A stretch of DNA of 64,000 nt from Prostheceraeus crozeri (GCA_907163375.1 CAJQUW010003643.1:372001-436000); one strand, 5' to 3'. Numbered from the stretch's first letter, positions 20,376-32,306 are shown. The notes: generated by a model not told the origin, from the letters alone. Numbers and translations: made by a program.

Positions 20376-22185
20376 TTAAAAAGGAATCAAATTAAACGGT
20401 ACTTGCGACAAATTAATTTCTTTCATTTTTCGCCCCCTATGTCCGTGAACCCCTATCAGACAGCTTTTCATTATAGCGAAAGAAATTTTTGTTCTTAAGT
20501 GTCCAAGAACATCTGCGTATCTGTCATTGAATTTCAACGCAATGAGATGTGCCATTCGCTTCAAAAAAACATTTGCTTGGGTGCCTGATCCAGATGTTGT
20601 AGTAAAAATCAATGGGGTAAAGGATGCTTTCTCAACTTGAATAATACGATGTTCATAATTTCTCTTCTTTTCAGTTTCATGCTGTGTTATTATTTCATGA
20701 AAATTCTTTTTGGAATAGGATGAAGAGTGGGGATTGGTCACTCTAATGTCAAAGAAGCACTTATCACATGTCCCCCAAACTCCTCGAGCGGAGATGCCCA
20801 GTCTTGCTCGATCATCTGTGATCCCTGATTGAATAAATAAATCATTATCTAAGGGAATCAATTCTGGTTCAGTTGTGACATCTTTGCATACAATACTCAA
20901 GAATTCGGCAGCAACATCACGAACTAGATTGTGACGTAGAGAGACATATCCACCTAATTTACAATTTAGTGAATGATTGGTGTCATTCCGTTCTCCACAA
21001 CCACAGTAAGATGGGATGTTGGATATTGACCAGTTATACCTCAATCGTATTGCATCTCTAAATTCATTTTTGTTCAATGAATACCCAAGAGATTTTATAG
21101 GAAGGGCTGATATCCAAGAATTAGATCCCTTTTCTTTCAGAAATTCAAGGGTCCGTTTCATTTTCTCATCTACTGAATTTGATATATCAATCACCTCATT
21201 TTTGAATATCGATTCTTTTTCATTTCTTAATGATGACATGATGTGTTTCACTTTAGCTCTATCAAAGTTCCGGAGCGTTCCATCTTGATTGATAATCACT
21301 GAAGTCAAATCTTCAGTTGCTTTTTTTGAAGCCACGTATTCTGAATCGGCTGTGATTACCGGATTTGAAATTCCTAAACCTCCATAACGAAAAGGAAGGG
21401 CTAATATGCGTCTCTCCAAGTCACTAACCGGTCTCCTTGTTATAGCAGGGATAAATTTTGTTCTAATCACTTCTTCAAGCGGTTGAAAATGGTCCTTTAT
21501 GTCTGGAATCGTTCGCTGCATGAATGAACAGCGACGACACAATCCTCTTGTGAATCCGCACAAAGCAGCTTGTGGTTCTTCATTTCCAATTATTGTGAGA
21601 TGTTCTACATCTTGAATCCATTTTTCAATCTTCTCTTTAACAAAATTTTCTTTGTGATCATTATTTCCAATAAATGCACCTAAGTGCCTATCACCTTCCA
21701 ATGTAACTTTTATTCCATATTTTCCAAAAATATCAGTTGCTTGGGAAAGATGGTTTGGATTCTTTATAATGAGGACAGTCTTCGTTTCATTCGGAAAGTA
21801 TCCAAAAGCAGGACCTCGCTGACATAAAAGTTTCCACTATTGATGAATTCTATCGAGCTTACCTAAGAAACAGCTGTCATCCGCATACCAGATCTGCTTG
21901 CATTTATCTGTTAATTGAGACAATTCATGAAGGAGCGGAGTGACTCCTAATGCATAGAAAGGCATTGAGCAAGGATCGCCTTGAGTGCAGCCTTCTTCCG
22001 ATGTTATGTAGTTATCTTCATGATCTGAGCTATTGATATACAACTTAGCAGACTTTTGATAAGTGTTCATTAGGTAAGTATAGAAAGGTGGGCAAATCTG
22101 CTGAATGTTATGCAAGGCAGCTTTTCTATTGATGCAATTGAATGCATTTTTTGCATCTACCAATAAAATAGCTTCCGTTTCAACT
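20376..22185 (-). pseudogene. Non-LTR-type reverse transcriptase with C-terminal nuclease-like domain, 5' truncated
   Basis: From about 22185 on the minus strand: LVDAKNAFNCINRKAALHNI (RT motif A), EEGCTQGDPCSMPFYALG (motif B) and IWYADDSCFLG (motif C, catalytic YADD), then RHLGAFIGN and a long thumb region with FRYGGLGISNP. The C-terminal 190 residues contain a CGCGER...HSLNC zinc-like cluster and a segment RARLGISARGVW...FFDIRVTNP that I read as a restriction-like nuclease fold. From memory, relatives have Asp where this copy has the Gly of RLGI, which would cost a catalytic residue. The frame has about one interruption and its 5' half is missing; the element joins unrelated DNA near 22186. 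Family placement (R2/CRE-like or a separate group) is uncertain. Confidence 0.75.
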
Positions 22186-22735
22186 ATTTTTGTCGACTAT
22201 AATGCGTTGAGTGATAAAGAAAAAATTGGCATCCGTGCTGAAACAGAGATAAAAAAACTTAAGCGGGAATTCCGGATAAGCGGGAGAGAAATCTGTCTTC
22301 CAAAACCGTCTCGCTTATCCATAGTGCAGTGCAATAATAAGAAAGGGCGTAGGCAGGATTTTAAAATGGGGAACGATGGACCTGTAGAATTGGTTTATGA
22401 TGTGCCGATGACATGCGACAGAGGGGTTGCCCCCTTAAAAAATGCTCATTCAATCCTTGCTATTTGCACATTAGAATGAAGGCGTTATCTAGTTGATGTA
22501 CGCATATAACCAAATACAGCCATTCCTCGAAAATTTATATGAACTGCATTGAAGAAAAATGCATGTGCCTGTACAGAAAAGTACACAAAGTGGAAAGTTA
22601 CTTTGTCACACCATCACATGAATGTCTGAACCTGAACAGCAAAGTTCCAAAAAATCTACGGCTGGCTCGACAGCACTTTGGATCATCCTGAAAACCGTCC
22701 GATGCATCTATGAGGGGCGAAGAGTCGTCCCAGAC
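22186..22735. other. Unassigned stretch with a 100-codon plus frame
   Basis: The plus-strand frame running to 22479 reads TSTIFVDYNALSDKEKIGIRAE and KPSRLSIVQCNNKKGRRQ. I recognise no family. The part before 22186 overlaps the reverse transcriptase in antisense and is not real coding. Confidence 0.2.
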
Positions 22736-22747
22736 CAAGACGAAGAG

Positions 22748-22862
22748 TCGTCGGATTGGAGGGCTTTCAATCAGGTCCTTTAGACAAATGGAGTGGAGCG
22801 CCTGCATCCTGGGACAGCATCGGATTGGAGAACCGCCAGAATGGCTCCAATAGACAGATAAT
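22748..22862 (+). repeat. Two isolated units of the 70-bp minisatellite
   Basis: CGGATTGGAGGGCTTTCAAT and CGGATTGGAGAACCGCCAGA lie about 68 bp apart, with TTTAGACAAATGGAGTGGAG between them. These are units of the array at 23.8-24.3 kb, about 1 kb away. Confidence 0.75.
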
Positions 22863-23259
22863 AATAATAATACTAATGATAACAATATCTGTATTTCTAA
22901 GAAAATACATGACTCAATTAAAGGGCAAAACATGGGAAATCAGATCATCATATCAACATTTGGGAGTAATTTACAGTGGAATTGTGCATTGAAAAATTTT
23001 TGCATTTACGGCAAGCCATTACAAAATATCAAGTTTGTTTAACAGATTCTGAAATGCAATTTCATAAAAATTTGAACTTACGGAACACTGATTTCGTCAT
23101 CTGACAATTACATATTCCAAAATTTGAAGATATACACCGTAAAGAAATATTGTCTGCAATTATGATAATGACCTTTTGGTTACAAACGAAACTGGTTACC
23201 TCGGGTTATGGACACATAAGAAATCTCAAAAAAGTCATATATGTTCATATAAATTTGAT

Positions 23260-23820
23260 TATGAGAAATTTTGTGGAGAAAAATAAGTTGGGAACGCAGT
23301 CTACGAACTGACTGGCAGCAAGTTAAGAGTGCGGAGTCTGTCGGGGTAATCCAAATGACTTATCTGAGAAAAATATTTAGACATGCTGTACGTCTCTGAA
23401 CACTCTCGATCAGTTCAATGTTTTTCACTTTATGCTGACAACACAAAATATCACAATATTCCAAAATGGTACGAGCGTACATCTTGTATAACAAAACAAT
23501 GGCGTTTGGCTCTAAATAGATATAGGATCGACGAATCAGTCCTAGTTGTCTTCGAGCACGATTGACAATGTTGACTACATGAGAATGAAATGAAAATCCC
23601 CAGATCTTTGCATATCTAAACAAAAGGAACGATTATCCCAGATAAAGAATATGATTATTCAATATCCATATTGCCAAATCGCATAATGGCGCACTTTTGT
23701 AAATAAAAAATTCATTCCTTTTGTTTTATTCCATGTTTCGATTTGTTGAATGTCATTTTGCAAATATTTAGGTTGGTATCTTACATGCAATTTTCACACC
23801 ATCAGCAATTTGATAACTTT
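23260..23820 (-). pseudogene. LINE fragment (CR1/L2-like reverse transcriptase, C-terminal part)
   Basis: Pieces in several frames on the minus strand follow the usual order: LQNDIQQIETWNKTKGMNF near 23750, FSFHSHVVNIVNRARRQLGLI at about 23560, LLYKMYARTILEYCDILC and IELIESVQRRTACLNIF at 23380-23470, then YPDRLRTLNLLPVS and RRLRSQLIFLHKI beyond 23350. This order is that of the region after the YADD motif in CR1, L2 and Jockey-type LINEs. At least three frame changes show long decay. Neither the catalytic core nor the endonuclease remains. Confidence 0.78.
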
Positions 23821-23829
23821 GGAAAAAGA

Positions 23830-24290
23830 TGGCGCGGAATGCCGCCAACCGGAAATGCATCAGATTGGAGGGCAAATCAGCTCTTTTAGACAAACGAAGC
23901 GGAGCGCCTCCAACCGACGAAAACAGCGAATTGGATGGCTTTCAGACAGCTGCTTCAGATATTCTCCAATCGGGGAGCGCATCAGATTGGAGAGCTTCCA
24001 GAACAGTTCTTTAAGAAAAGTGGACCGGAGCGCCTCCAGCTAGGGAGTGCATCGGATTGGAGAGCTTTCAATCAGCTCTTTTAGGCAAATGAAGCAGAGA
24101 GACTCCAACTTCGGAATGCATCGGGTTGGAGAGCTTCCAGAACAGCTCTTTAAGACAAGTGGAGCGGAGCGTTTCCAACCGACGAATTCAGCCTATTGGA
24201 GAGCCGTTAGAACAGCTTCATTAGACAAATGTACCAGAGCGCCTCCAGCTGCAACCGAGGAATTCAGTGGATTGAAGAACCTCATGAGCG
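23830..24290 (+). repeat. Minisatellite, about 70-bp unit, six to seven units
   Basis: Units start near 23859, 23927, 23987, 24050, 24121 and 24190 with [C/G]GATTGGAGAGCTT-type words, followed by CAGCTCTTTTAGACAAATG, GAGCGGAGCGCCTCCA and a short variable piece. GC content is well above the flanks. Two more units lie at 22.75-22.86 kb. Frames within it (for example 24047-24400) simply follow the repeat. Confidence 0.85.
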
Positions 24291-24490
24291 GATCCAGTAG
24301 AAGTATGGAGCGGGGTGCCTGCTGTCGTCGATCGAGGAGCGGTAGGTTTTTTCTACCAATAAATGCAGAGTACCTCCATCCGATGAATGAAGAAGAATGA
24401 AGCAATTATATAGGTGTCTTGGACTAGTCGTTCTGTGATTCAATCACTATCAATTTCGCAGTTCATAAGTTTGAATTTTATTATTGATAT

Positions 24491-26479
24491 CAGTGGCGTA
24501 GCGTGCTCCCAGGCCTTCGCTCCATAATGGATTCCTGTTTCAGCAGCAGACAGCATAAAATAATTAATTTGACGCTATCTTAATTTCAATGAATTTTCAA
24601 GCCTACTTGTCCAAGTGTATGCATATATATGTATTATTATTATATTAATTATTTGAATAATTAATATATTCAAATTATGCTGGCATGCATGACTACAGAA
24701 CAAGGATGCGGAGTCGGAGTCCTATCAACTGATAGGACTCCGGACTCCGGCCTATAACTAGACCCGAAATAATATAATACAAGCAAATTATTTACTCTCG
24801 TGCATAGCTGTCATTGTCTTGATGTGAACTTTCTCCGTCAAGCAAAAGTACAGAGACAGCAGTGTATACAAAGCTTGTTAGAGTTGAGGGAATGAACCGT
24901 GATAGTGAAAAAAGGATTGTCTTTTCACTCGGTGATTTAGAAGAGAAGACAAGCTTTCCTAGCCTCGATCACACCCTGCCCGCAAAGGTCACATCAGAGA
25001 CAAAAATGAAATACTAGTTTGTTTGAGAACATTGCCTCTTACACCCACGTTAATCGTGTGTGATGGCTCCTCTGAAGCGCATATTAAAATCGAAAGTACT
25101 CATACTTTTTGGAGAAGGATGGGAGAAAATTCCCTGCCTAGTAGAGACTGGAGAAAAACCGTGTAAAGCACACATCAAGAAGATGGGAGGAGCCGAGTTG
25201 CATGCATCCAACTGAAAGCGACATCTGATCAACTATCATCGAAAATGATTGATAATTGATGCAGCAATGATCACTAAATATAAGTTCAGGTAAGCCTATA
25301 ATGGTATATGATGTAGGCTACCAGCTAATTTTTCAAAAAACTAGGCTTATATGCTTGCCACCCAGAGTCGGAGTCCTATCAACCCCCAGAGTCGGAGTCG
25401 GAGTCCCTGCTACAGAATGAAATGAAAATGAAGCAATGTGAGAAATGGAAACTGAAATTTAAATAAAAGTTACACTGAAATCTATAGACTACCTTATATT
25501 GGCAATACTGCATGTGAATTATGATTCCCTGTGACAGTCTCTCTTTTTGAACAGCCTCATAATAATCATGCAATCCTAAGCTGATTGTTCATCAACTCGA
25601 ATCTGCTTTTCTAAGATTTTAAACGTGAGATGACAATGAAAATGTGATGCTGATTTCTCATATGACGCTTCATCTCCTCGGTCAAGGAGCTGAGAACACT
25701 ATAGAGAACATTACTCTCGAGAAGGCTCTCGCCAACGCAAGACTTTGTTGAGTTTATAGCCTGCCAATCACCTACATGTTTCAAATGTAGGGCAGCAAAA
25801 GTGTTGTTGTGTTCTTCCTGGCATTCTTCCTTTATGAGTAGTTTAGTTTTTTCACCGCCATGAACTTCGTGTATACGATGGTTAGTTTTACTGCACAATC
25901 CCTCGGACGACTGGACGGTGTAGAAAATAGCCACTGGTCAATGAAATCGCCGACATAAGCACAATATCATCAATAATGACTTGAAATAGTTAAGTCATTG
26001 AACATCACTGACTGAATCACACATCAATCATGGAATTTTCATCGCTCTCTGCCTCATCGGCTTCTAACCTTCCCGCATTCAGCCTTCCTTCATTGGTCGC
26101 CTTCGCAGACACGACAAATATGCAGCGTCACCATCCTCTCCAAAATTTTGCGAAGGCACAAACAGGGGAAAATTGGCCTCTTGCTATTAGAATCTAAGAA
26201 TATATAAATAGATCTTTCCTTGCATAGTTGCAATGCCTTTCCTACTGCGCTCCTACCGGCAGAAGCCAAGTCGACCTATGCAGATAAGCGCACGCGCTCC
26301 AACTGCCGAACACACACAAACATACAGATCTCTGAGCGTATTTGAGAGTAGTGAGTTGAGACTTGCAAAGATGCTCTCAAAAACAGATGAAAACTAATTA
26401 TACTTTTTGTTTTATGAACGGTAGTCATTAATTTAGGACATGCGGCGAAGGTCTCGCAGGCACGGAGACGACGCCATTG
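24491..26479. mobile_element. Non-autonomous hAT element, 1989 bp, 8-bp target duplication
   Basis: The left end CAGTGGCGTAGCGTGCTCCC is mirrored by a right end with CACGGAGACGACGCCATTG. An exact 8-bp repeat, ATTGATAT, flanks it at 24483-24490 and 26480-26487. A related right end occurs at 48475 (there GACGCCACTG). The element holds GGAGTCGGAGTCC blocks near 24715 and 25365-25410, perhaps a nested hAT-like insertion, and a BED-finger-like remnant at 25062. It has no transposase core. A minus-strand frame of 107 codons at 25611-25934 has no recognisable domain. Confidence 0.88.
25062..25250 (+). pseudogene. BED-zinc-finger-like remnant
   Basis: The plus frame gives FGEGWEKIPC, then GEKPCKAHIKKMGGAELHASN, a stop, then KRHLINYHRK. 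This follows the BED pattern (a Cys pair, GG..T/SNLKRHL, then His...His) used as the DNA-binding finger of hAT transposases, but with one Cys displaced and a stop in the helix. It lies inside the hAT element and is probably what is left of its transposase gene. Confidence 0.45.
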
Positions 26480-26833
26480 ATTGATATTCTCCCTTCACTG
26501 AGTTACTTATATTCTTACATTCTCATTTTTTACTGCTTGAGGAAAGGGAGAGGCTAACGTAGCCCCCACCGCTCCCCCTGGTTACGTCTCTGATATGTCA
26601 AACAAGAAATGTCAAACAAGCAAAATACAGACTGCCGATGCTACACTGATTCGACTTTCAAAGTAGTTACATTTAAAACTAGCATGTTGAAAATTAAAGC
26701 GAATACTTTGGAGACCATTTTCGTTGAATAAGTTCATGTCTACTTCTACAATTACTCAGTTTTTTTGTGATCCACTGCTGTGAAAGTCAAATAATTTTGA
26801 TATTGACAGTCTCTCAATTGTCATTTCATATTA

Positions 26834-28495
26834 CAGATTGTTTCATAAAAAATGGATCACCCTTAAATATCGCCTTAACTTCAACTTTGTCTAACTCCGC
26901 CAAACTTGAACGAATTTCTCTGAAATTTGGAAGATATGTCAGTTGTGCTTACTAATATCATTGTTGGAAATTTCAAGCATGAATATTGAGTTGTTTTCCT
27001 GTTATAGATAAAAAAGTAGTAGATAATTTGATCTTCATTTAGCAATGTTACACAAAATCATACCTCACTCTTATAAAATTACATTTGTTTCCTTTGTTAT
27101 GTAATATGTTGTTCTACAAGCCAAAAGCTATCAAGCAAAACAAAAATAAAGAAAATCGGTCAATCAGAGCCAGTATGGCACCATTATTCATCAACAATAA
27201 TGTAACTGCTACATGTCATTAACTGGACTTCATGTTCCATAGCTTCCTGACTTCGTTGCGGTGGTGTTGGCAGCACTCCTGATTGCTTTCAGCTAGAAAT
27301 CTATCTCTTACCGGTTGAAAACAATACAAAGCACAAATGAACAATAACGAGATCGCATTCACAAAAGGCAAAGTGTCAGCCTTGCTAGAACTAGAGGGTT
27401 TTCTTTGCGAGCTACAAGCAAGCGACTAAATGTCCCTTACAAAAATGTGCATCGATGGCATAATGATGATTTTCGACTCTGTCGTAAAGAGGGCTCTGGC
27501 CGTCCACGCAAAACATCCAAACGTAGAGACCACCTAATTTTGAGATTTGTTAAAGTTGATCCAAGTCTCTCTCTCGTTAACTGAGATGGCTGCACTAGAC
27601 TCGTCTATTTCTAAGTCCACTATTCGTAGAAGACTTATTGAGTCGAATTTCAAGAGCTGTAAGAGGCCCTCTCAGATCGAATTATCAGATCAGCATACAA
27701 AAAGACGTCTCAGATGGGCAATGAATCATTGTCACTGCTGAAATCAATGGGATCGGGTTGTCTGGTCTGATGAGACATCAGTCCGTCTGAAGGATAGTGA
27801 TGGTCGATTGAGATAATGGATAAAATCTGATCAGGAAAGTCCGAGACATTTACATCGTCCCCGGGTACAAGGTGGTGCGACTCTACTGATTTGGGCTGGC
27901 ATTTGGACCAAAGGCCGCTCTGAACTTCACATACAGCAAGGAACCATGAATTCTGAACACTATGTGAATGTTTTACGAATGAACATTGGCCAAATGACAG
28001 ATCAACTTGGTGATCCATCGACTTGGCTATTTATGGATGATAATGCTTCGTGTCACAGAAGTAGTAGAGTCAACTTATGCAAGTCTCAATTAGGGCTTAG
28101 GACATTATCTTGGCCAGCTCGTTCTCCTGATCTGAATCCCATAGAAAATGTATGGAGTATTCTAAAACGTAACGTTCGGCGTTCACTGCTACCTACAGAT
28201 GGCGCATCACAACTTACGTCACTGTTAAAAAGAGAGTGGAGAAAGTTAGATCAGTCAAAAATCAACGATATCATCGAATCAATGCCTAGACGAATTGGTA
28301 ATGTCATTGACAATAAGGGTAGGGCCACAAAATATTAGCTTCTTAAGAACCGTTACTGTATCATAGCTTATCAGATTATATAAGGACATTTAAATATATT
28401 AGGGACATGAAATAACATGAAAAATGCTTTCTGTATCATACTTATGTTTTATTTAGTCAAATTTTAGGATGATCCACTTTTTATGAAACGGACTG
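26834..28495 (+). mobile_element. Tc1-like element, 1662 bp, with TA flanks
   Basis: The left end CAGATTGTTTCATAAAAAAT and the right end (reverse-complemented CAGTCCGTTTCATAAAAAGT) are matched inverted repeats of about 28 bp with a few changes, flanked by TA on both sides. The transposase remnant lies in the second half. The right flank is a fragment of a different Tc1-type element (28498-28703). Confidence 0.9.
27345..28338 (+). pseudogene. Tc1 transposase, 5' half decayed, 3' half open
   Basis: The N-terminal part reads KGKVSALLELEGFSLRATSKRL and GSGRPRKTSKR (HTH and the GRPR hook), then TIRRRLIES in a shifted frame. The first Asp is in VVWSDETSVRLKDSDGR. From 27890 the frame is open to the stop: LLIWAGIWTKG, WLFMDDNASCHRSS with the second Asp, and LSWPARSPDLNPIENVW with the Glu, a DD34E spacing. 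About three frameshifts and a stop lie upstream of 27890. It cannot make a whole protein. Confidence 0.88.
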
Positions 28496-28497
28496 TA

Positions 28498-28703
28498 GTT
28501 CTGTCAGTTATTAACGCCGTTGTGCATTCATTAATGTCATTTTGCAATGATTAGCTACTTTTCGCATTGAAAAGCTACAAGTCTCTCTTCATCATCGGCA
28601 ATATCACTCATGAGTAGAAATCTGGCAAATGAACATCGAAATTTGTAAATAATTAGCGACATTTTGCACTCGAAAACCGACCCGTGACATAGACGTGTAA
28701 TAA
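28498..28703 (+). repeat. 5' fragment of the Tc1-type element seen at 52.8 kb
   Basis: This segment matches 52840-53043 almost base for base (GTTCTGTCAGTTATTAACG through GACATAGACGTGTAAT). It lacks the outer 24 bases of that element, being cut off exactly where the TA of the neighbouring Tc1 copy lies, and ends abruptly at 28703. Confidence 0.85.
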
Positions 28704-29279
28704 CATGGATTCAAGGCAAGAGCTTCTCCGCACCAAATTCAGCTTAAATTGACGCATGTGATTGACGAATAAAATTTTTCAGGTAAATGTAAAGCTTTTA
28801 AAAGTTTACATTTTACCTTATTTACAACAGTTGCTTTATAACAGCTACGAAAGAATGCGCTAAAACTGTAGAAGTTTCAGACACTATACACATTCAACTC
28901 TTTTGGACATTAAGAAAACAGGCGACAATGAAGAACTCACCTCTTTAGGTCTATACATCGGAAGCTGATAATTTGCAAGTTCATAGAACTTAGTGCAACG
29001 GATGATTCACTCTAGATTCACAATTTAGCTGCAAGTTCGTTAGCTAGAAAGCAGTAGTAAAACCAAAAACGAAAAAACCGGTTCACCGAATGGTGTCCTT
29101 GGCTTAGTGACCCGTATCGCTGCATACTCTGCAAACAATCATGTTCTAACGTTTTACTTCGAGATTGATCTGTATTGTAGTTCCTTCACTGACGGAACTG
29201 TCAGAAGAAAATTGTAAACAGCATATTCCTGACTATCTTATTATCCTTCCAATCAATTTTTCCGTGATTCGAACGACGC
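28704..29279. other. Intergenic, nothing recognised
   Basis: No domain or repeat end could be supported. Confidence 0.4.
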
Positions 29280-29570
29280 AGTTTGGTTAGGTCTCCTAGC
29301 ATGGCATCATAGAAATAAACTGTTTATCTGAAGCTCGCTAGAATGGAAATTGACTCAAGGTCGCGGCACATCCGGGGGAACTAAGTTGGGGCATGAAGAA
29401 CCAATTAAAGGCTTCGATTTACTCATGTGACTGATTCTAACCCAATGATACAGACGTTGGCAGGTGCATCTAAGTGAAAATGCGTGCGATTTATGTGCCG
29501 TTATTGTGCATTGCATGAAGCTTCATTTCCATTCTAGAGGTTTCATTGTTGTCAATTTCTATGCATGGCA
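29280..29570 (+). repeat. Dispersed repeat shared with 50.64-52.81 kb
   Basis: From GCATCATAGAAATAAACTG to CAATTTCTATG the sequence matches 50640-50818 joined to 52715-52812. The second locus has a Penelope-like element inserted in it, so this copy shows the empty site and confirms GCATCTAAGTGA as the duplicated target there. Class unknown. Confidence 0.85.
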
Positions 29571-30294
29571 TCATTCCACTACTACTGCACAACATTTGCA
29601 GACCATTATATTGCATTCTTTCATCTCCAAAAATTCTAGTGCGTGGCGCTCTAGTATGTAGGTTTCTTCAATTTTAGGTGACACATTGCATTGCGGATCT
29701 TCACAATTGAAACAATCAGAATAGATCTTGTCAAGCTAACAACAATTCGAATTGGTGACAAAATTAAAATCACATTAGTTCTAGCGTGTGAAGTAACATG
29801 CACTGCATTTTTTATCATTTTTATCCTATTTTCCGATAGAAGACTGAATTCAGATAAATGCATTAATACAAATGTAGACAAGAGACAAATGAAATGTGCT
29901 CCTTTTTCCATTTTTTAAATTCACATTCCGATTCTAGGCCCATAGGCTCTGATAAGTGTATACTCATTTCATAATTATCCCTTTTCCGAAGAAAGGTTTA
30001 TACTTACATACTTCTAAATGCCATAATTACAATTGTGATATTAAATAGGCCCATGTCACAAATTATTTCCGACAATTTTTGTGCGATCTTCTGTGCTTTA
30101 ATGGGTGCACCAACTTTTCCGTAGGTCCGTAGAGGTTGCGGCCATGTGAATGAGTGAATCACAAAGAATATTCTTGATTGCACATACTATTTATATAGCC
30201 AAATAAGTAGTACAATATGAAGGATGCTCTGTAAAATCATTATCAAAAATGGTAGAAATTTCTTACAGACTATCGCGAAGTTACATGAATATTG
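29571..30294. other. Intergenic, nothing recognised
   Basis: Overlapping short frames on both strands near 29650-29918 are symmetrical chance frames in AT-rich sequence. Confidence 0.4.
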
Positions 30295-30302
30295 AACTAA
30301 GG

Positions 30303-31237
30303 CAGTGGTGGGCAATGCGTGGCACGTGAGCAACTTGATGACCCGCTAGGACATAAGGTCCGCCACCGCTTTTGATATCTAGGGTGGCACCGCGGACATT
30401 ATTTGAATCGGTGTTTGATTTGAAAATGACCCACTCCGACTTTGACCTTTCAGAGACTCCGACTTTGATCAATAGAGGCTATTTTGCAATTAATATCTTC
30501 TCGCAGATACGCAAGGTGAACATCATCTGCGTGAGTTTGTGCTAAGTTACATGGTGTTCGATGCCATATTTACTACGTAATAAACCACGATTTTGTATGA
30601 TCCTGTAGATAGGCCTATATTAAGTGGCCCAAACCACGCATGAAGGAATCCAATGGTGTGATTTTGACAGGCCAAATTTTCTTTAAAATATTCTTACTGA
30701 ATTTTATTTGCATGCTACCACACCAATGTATTTTGTACTCGAATGACATCAGCGTAGGAGTGTCGTTTATGGAGCTCATACATGGTTTTTGAAAGCTTTT
30801 TATGTTTGGATGACATATTATGTAGTATAATCAATTTAGTCTATGTTGCCTTATCTTGTACGGCTTTCAGGTGGATATTTGCATTACACTTGTGCAGACC
30901 GATATTTTTCGATGAAATAAGGTGATCATGTTACTCATGCCACCAAATATCTTTGATAAAATTATCATTTAATTATATAAAACAGTTCCCATGATTTGCT
31001 ATGAGTCTATTCACTTTTCAAAGTTCATATGGATTGTAGAATGTAGCTAAATGATCATTCCTTAATATTAAAGGAAGTTTTGCATTGATTTATGTTATAA
31101 CATGCGATCACATGCACACGTATGTATGGTGTAGCAGCCCTTATGTACACTTAAAAGAACGGAATGTAAGAATTTTAAGCCTACTGTTCCCTTCTAAAAT
31201 TGGTGACCAGCTATCCCAACTATGTTGCCCACTACTG
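30303..31237. mobile_element. Non-autonomous hAT element, 935 bp, 8-bp target duplication
   Basis: The ends are CAGTGGTGGGCAATGCGTGG and, reverse-complemented, CAGTAGTGGGCAACATAGTT. An exact 8-bp repeat, AACTAAGG, flanks it at 30295-30302 and 31238-31245. CAGTGGTGGGCAA-type ends belong to a widespread hAT group. No coding region is seen inside. Confidence 0.93.
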
Positions 31238-31290
31238 AACTAAGGTCTTGCCGGTTTTGCCATAGAGGGTTGAAAATACTGATAACTGAC

Positions 31291-32233
31291 ATTGAGGCAT
31301 AGTAATAAGGCTGCCAACTCAAAAATTTCAGCCTCAAAAGATTCAGTTCTTCGCGGAGATTATGTTCCTTATGCGTAAAGAATATTTTATCACTTTTTTA
31401 AAAAAGCAAATATAGGTAGAATATTCATGTGATTACACATTAGCGATTTGGCACTTGAGATATTTACATGTCACTGTTATGAAATATAAACTACAATGAA
31501 AATTTGCCGATAACAAGCCTAATAAAAAGGAAACTAAGTCGATCATGAAGGAAATTTTATAAAAAGCATATAGATTGAGACTTCATACAAAAAATTAGAG
31601 CTTGTTCTGCCTCTTGGCTCAATTTTCAAGCTTGCTAACTTTGCAAATTAAATGAAAAACGTTTTTTCCAACACACTTAATGGTTCTGTTGAGTTAAGAC
31701 TTGTCCAAATTATTAACTAGTCCATTCTTGTAGGCAATAAAAATCATTGTGTATATAGAATTGATTAAAAGATAACTAAAGCATCAGGACACTCTGTAAC
31801 CGCTCTGAAAGAATTCAATTTCGGACATGTGGGTTAACTAAGCTATCTTAGGTATGATTTCTGATTTACTAAATCAAGTTCTATTTGTGATCTTAACATT
31901 ATTGCGGACCTTTTACGAGTATTTCTTAAATAAAGTTTGTTATGATCAAATTGTCCTTGGTTATGATATTTTGCTCGTTCAGTGTCAGATAATTTAATTG
32001 TGACATATGATCAAGTGCAAGAAAATACTCTTATAACAAGGCTGTCTTGTAGCAATGGTCACTGCCATCGAAGGTAATTGTAAACAATTACCTCTCCTTG
32101 GTAGTCAGTTACTCGAAGGGTTTGTAAAATACTATTATTTCTTCTGTTTTGCTACATGATCAGTCAATTCCGTGTTAATTTCTCCAAAGCAGTTTTTTCA
32201 TACACCACATGTGGCACTACATAGGGAGTTCAC
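31291..32233 (+). repeat. Diverged MITE-A copy
   Basis: The order of internal blocks follows the 19.2-kb copy: GATTCAGTTCTTCGCGGAGA, GGAAACTAAGTCGATCATGA, the TTGTCCTTGGTTATGATATTTTGCTC segment, TACCTCTCCTTGGTAGTCA and GATCAGTCAATTCCGTG. The terminal repeats are strongly changed (GGCATAGTAATAAGG, CACTACATAGGG), so this is an older copy. Confidence 0.6.
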
Positions 32234-32306
32234 TAACCCTTTGACGCATTGTGTCCTTTGGAGGACATCTCGACCCACATCTTTAGAGACAACATTACGC
32301 AGCAAT

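Noticed and set aside
22105-22479. 124-codon plus frame as one gene
   Set aside because: Its first 27 codons are antisense to the reverse transcriptase, and the rest matches nothing I know.
23830-24290. CRISPR array
   Set aside because: Units are about 70 bp without distinct spacers, the genome is eukaryotic, and it is a minisatellite.
24713-25412. Separate nested hAT with GAGTCGGAGTC ends
   Set aside because: The two blocks are similar but not clearly inverted, and no target duplication could be placed.
29651-29918. Overlapping frames on both strands as a small gene
   Set aside because: Mirror-image chance frames in AT-rich DNA, no domain.
32233-32298. piggyBac-like end (ACTAACCCTTTGACGC before the hAT element)
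   Set aside because: The word resembles a piggyBac end, but no TTAA duplication or matching second end was found.
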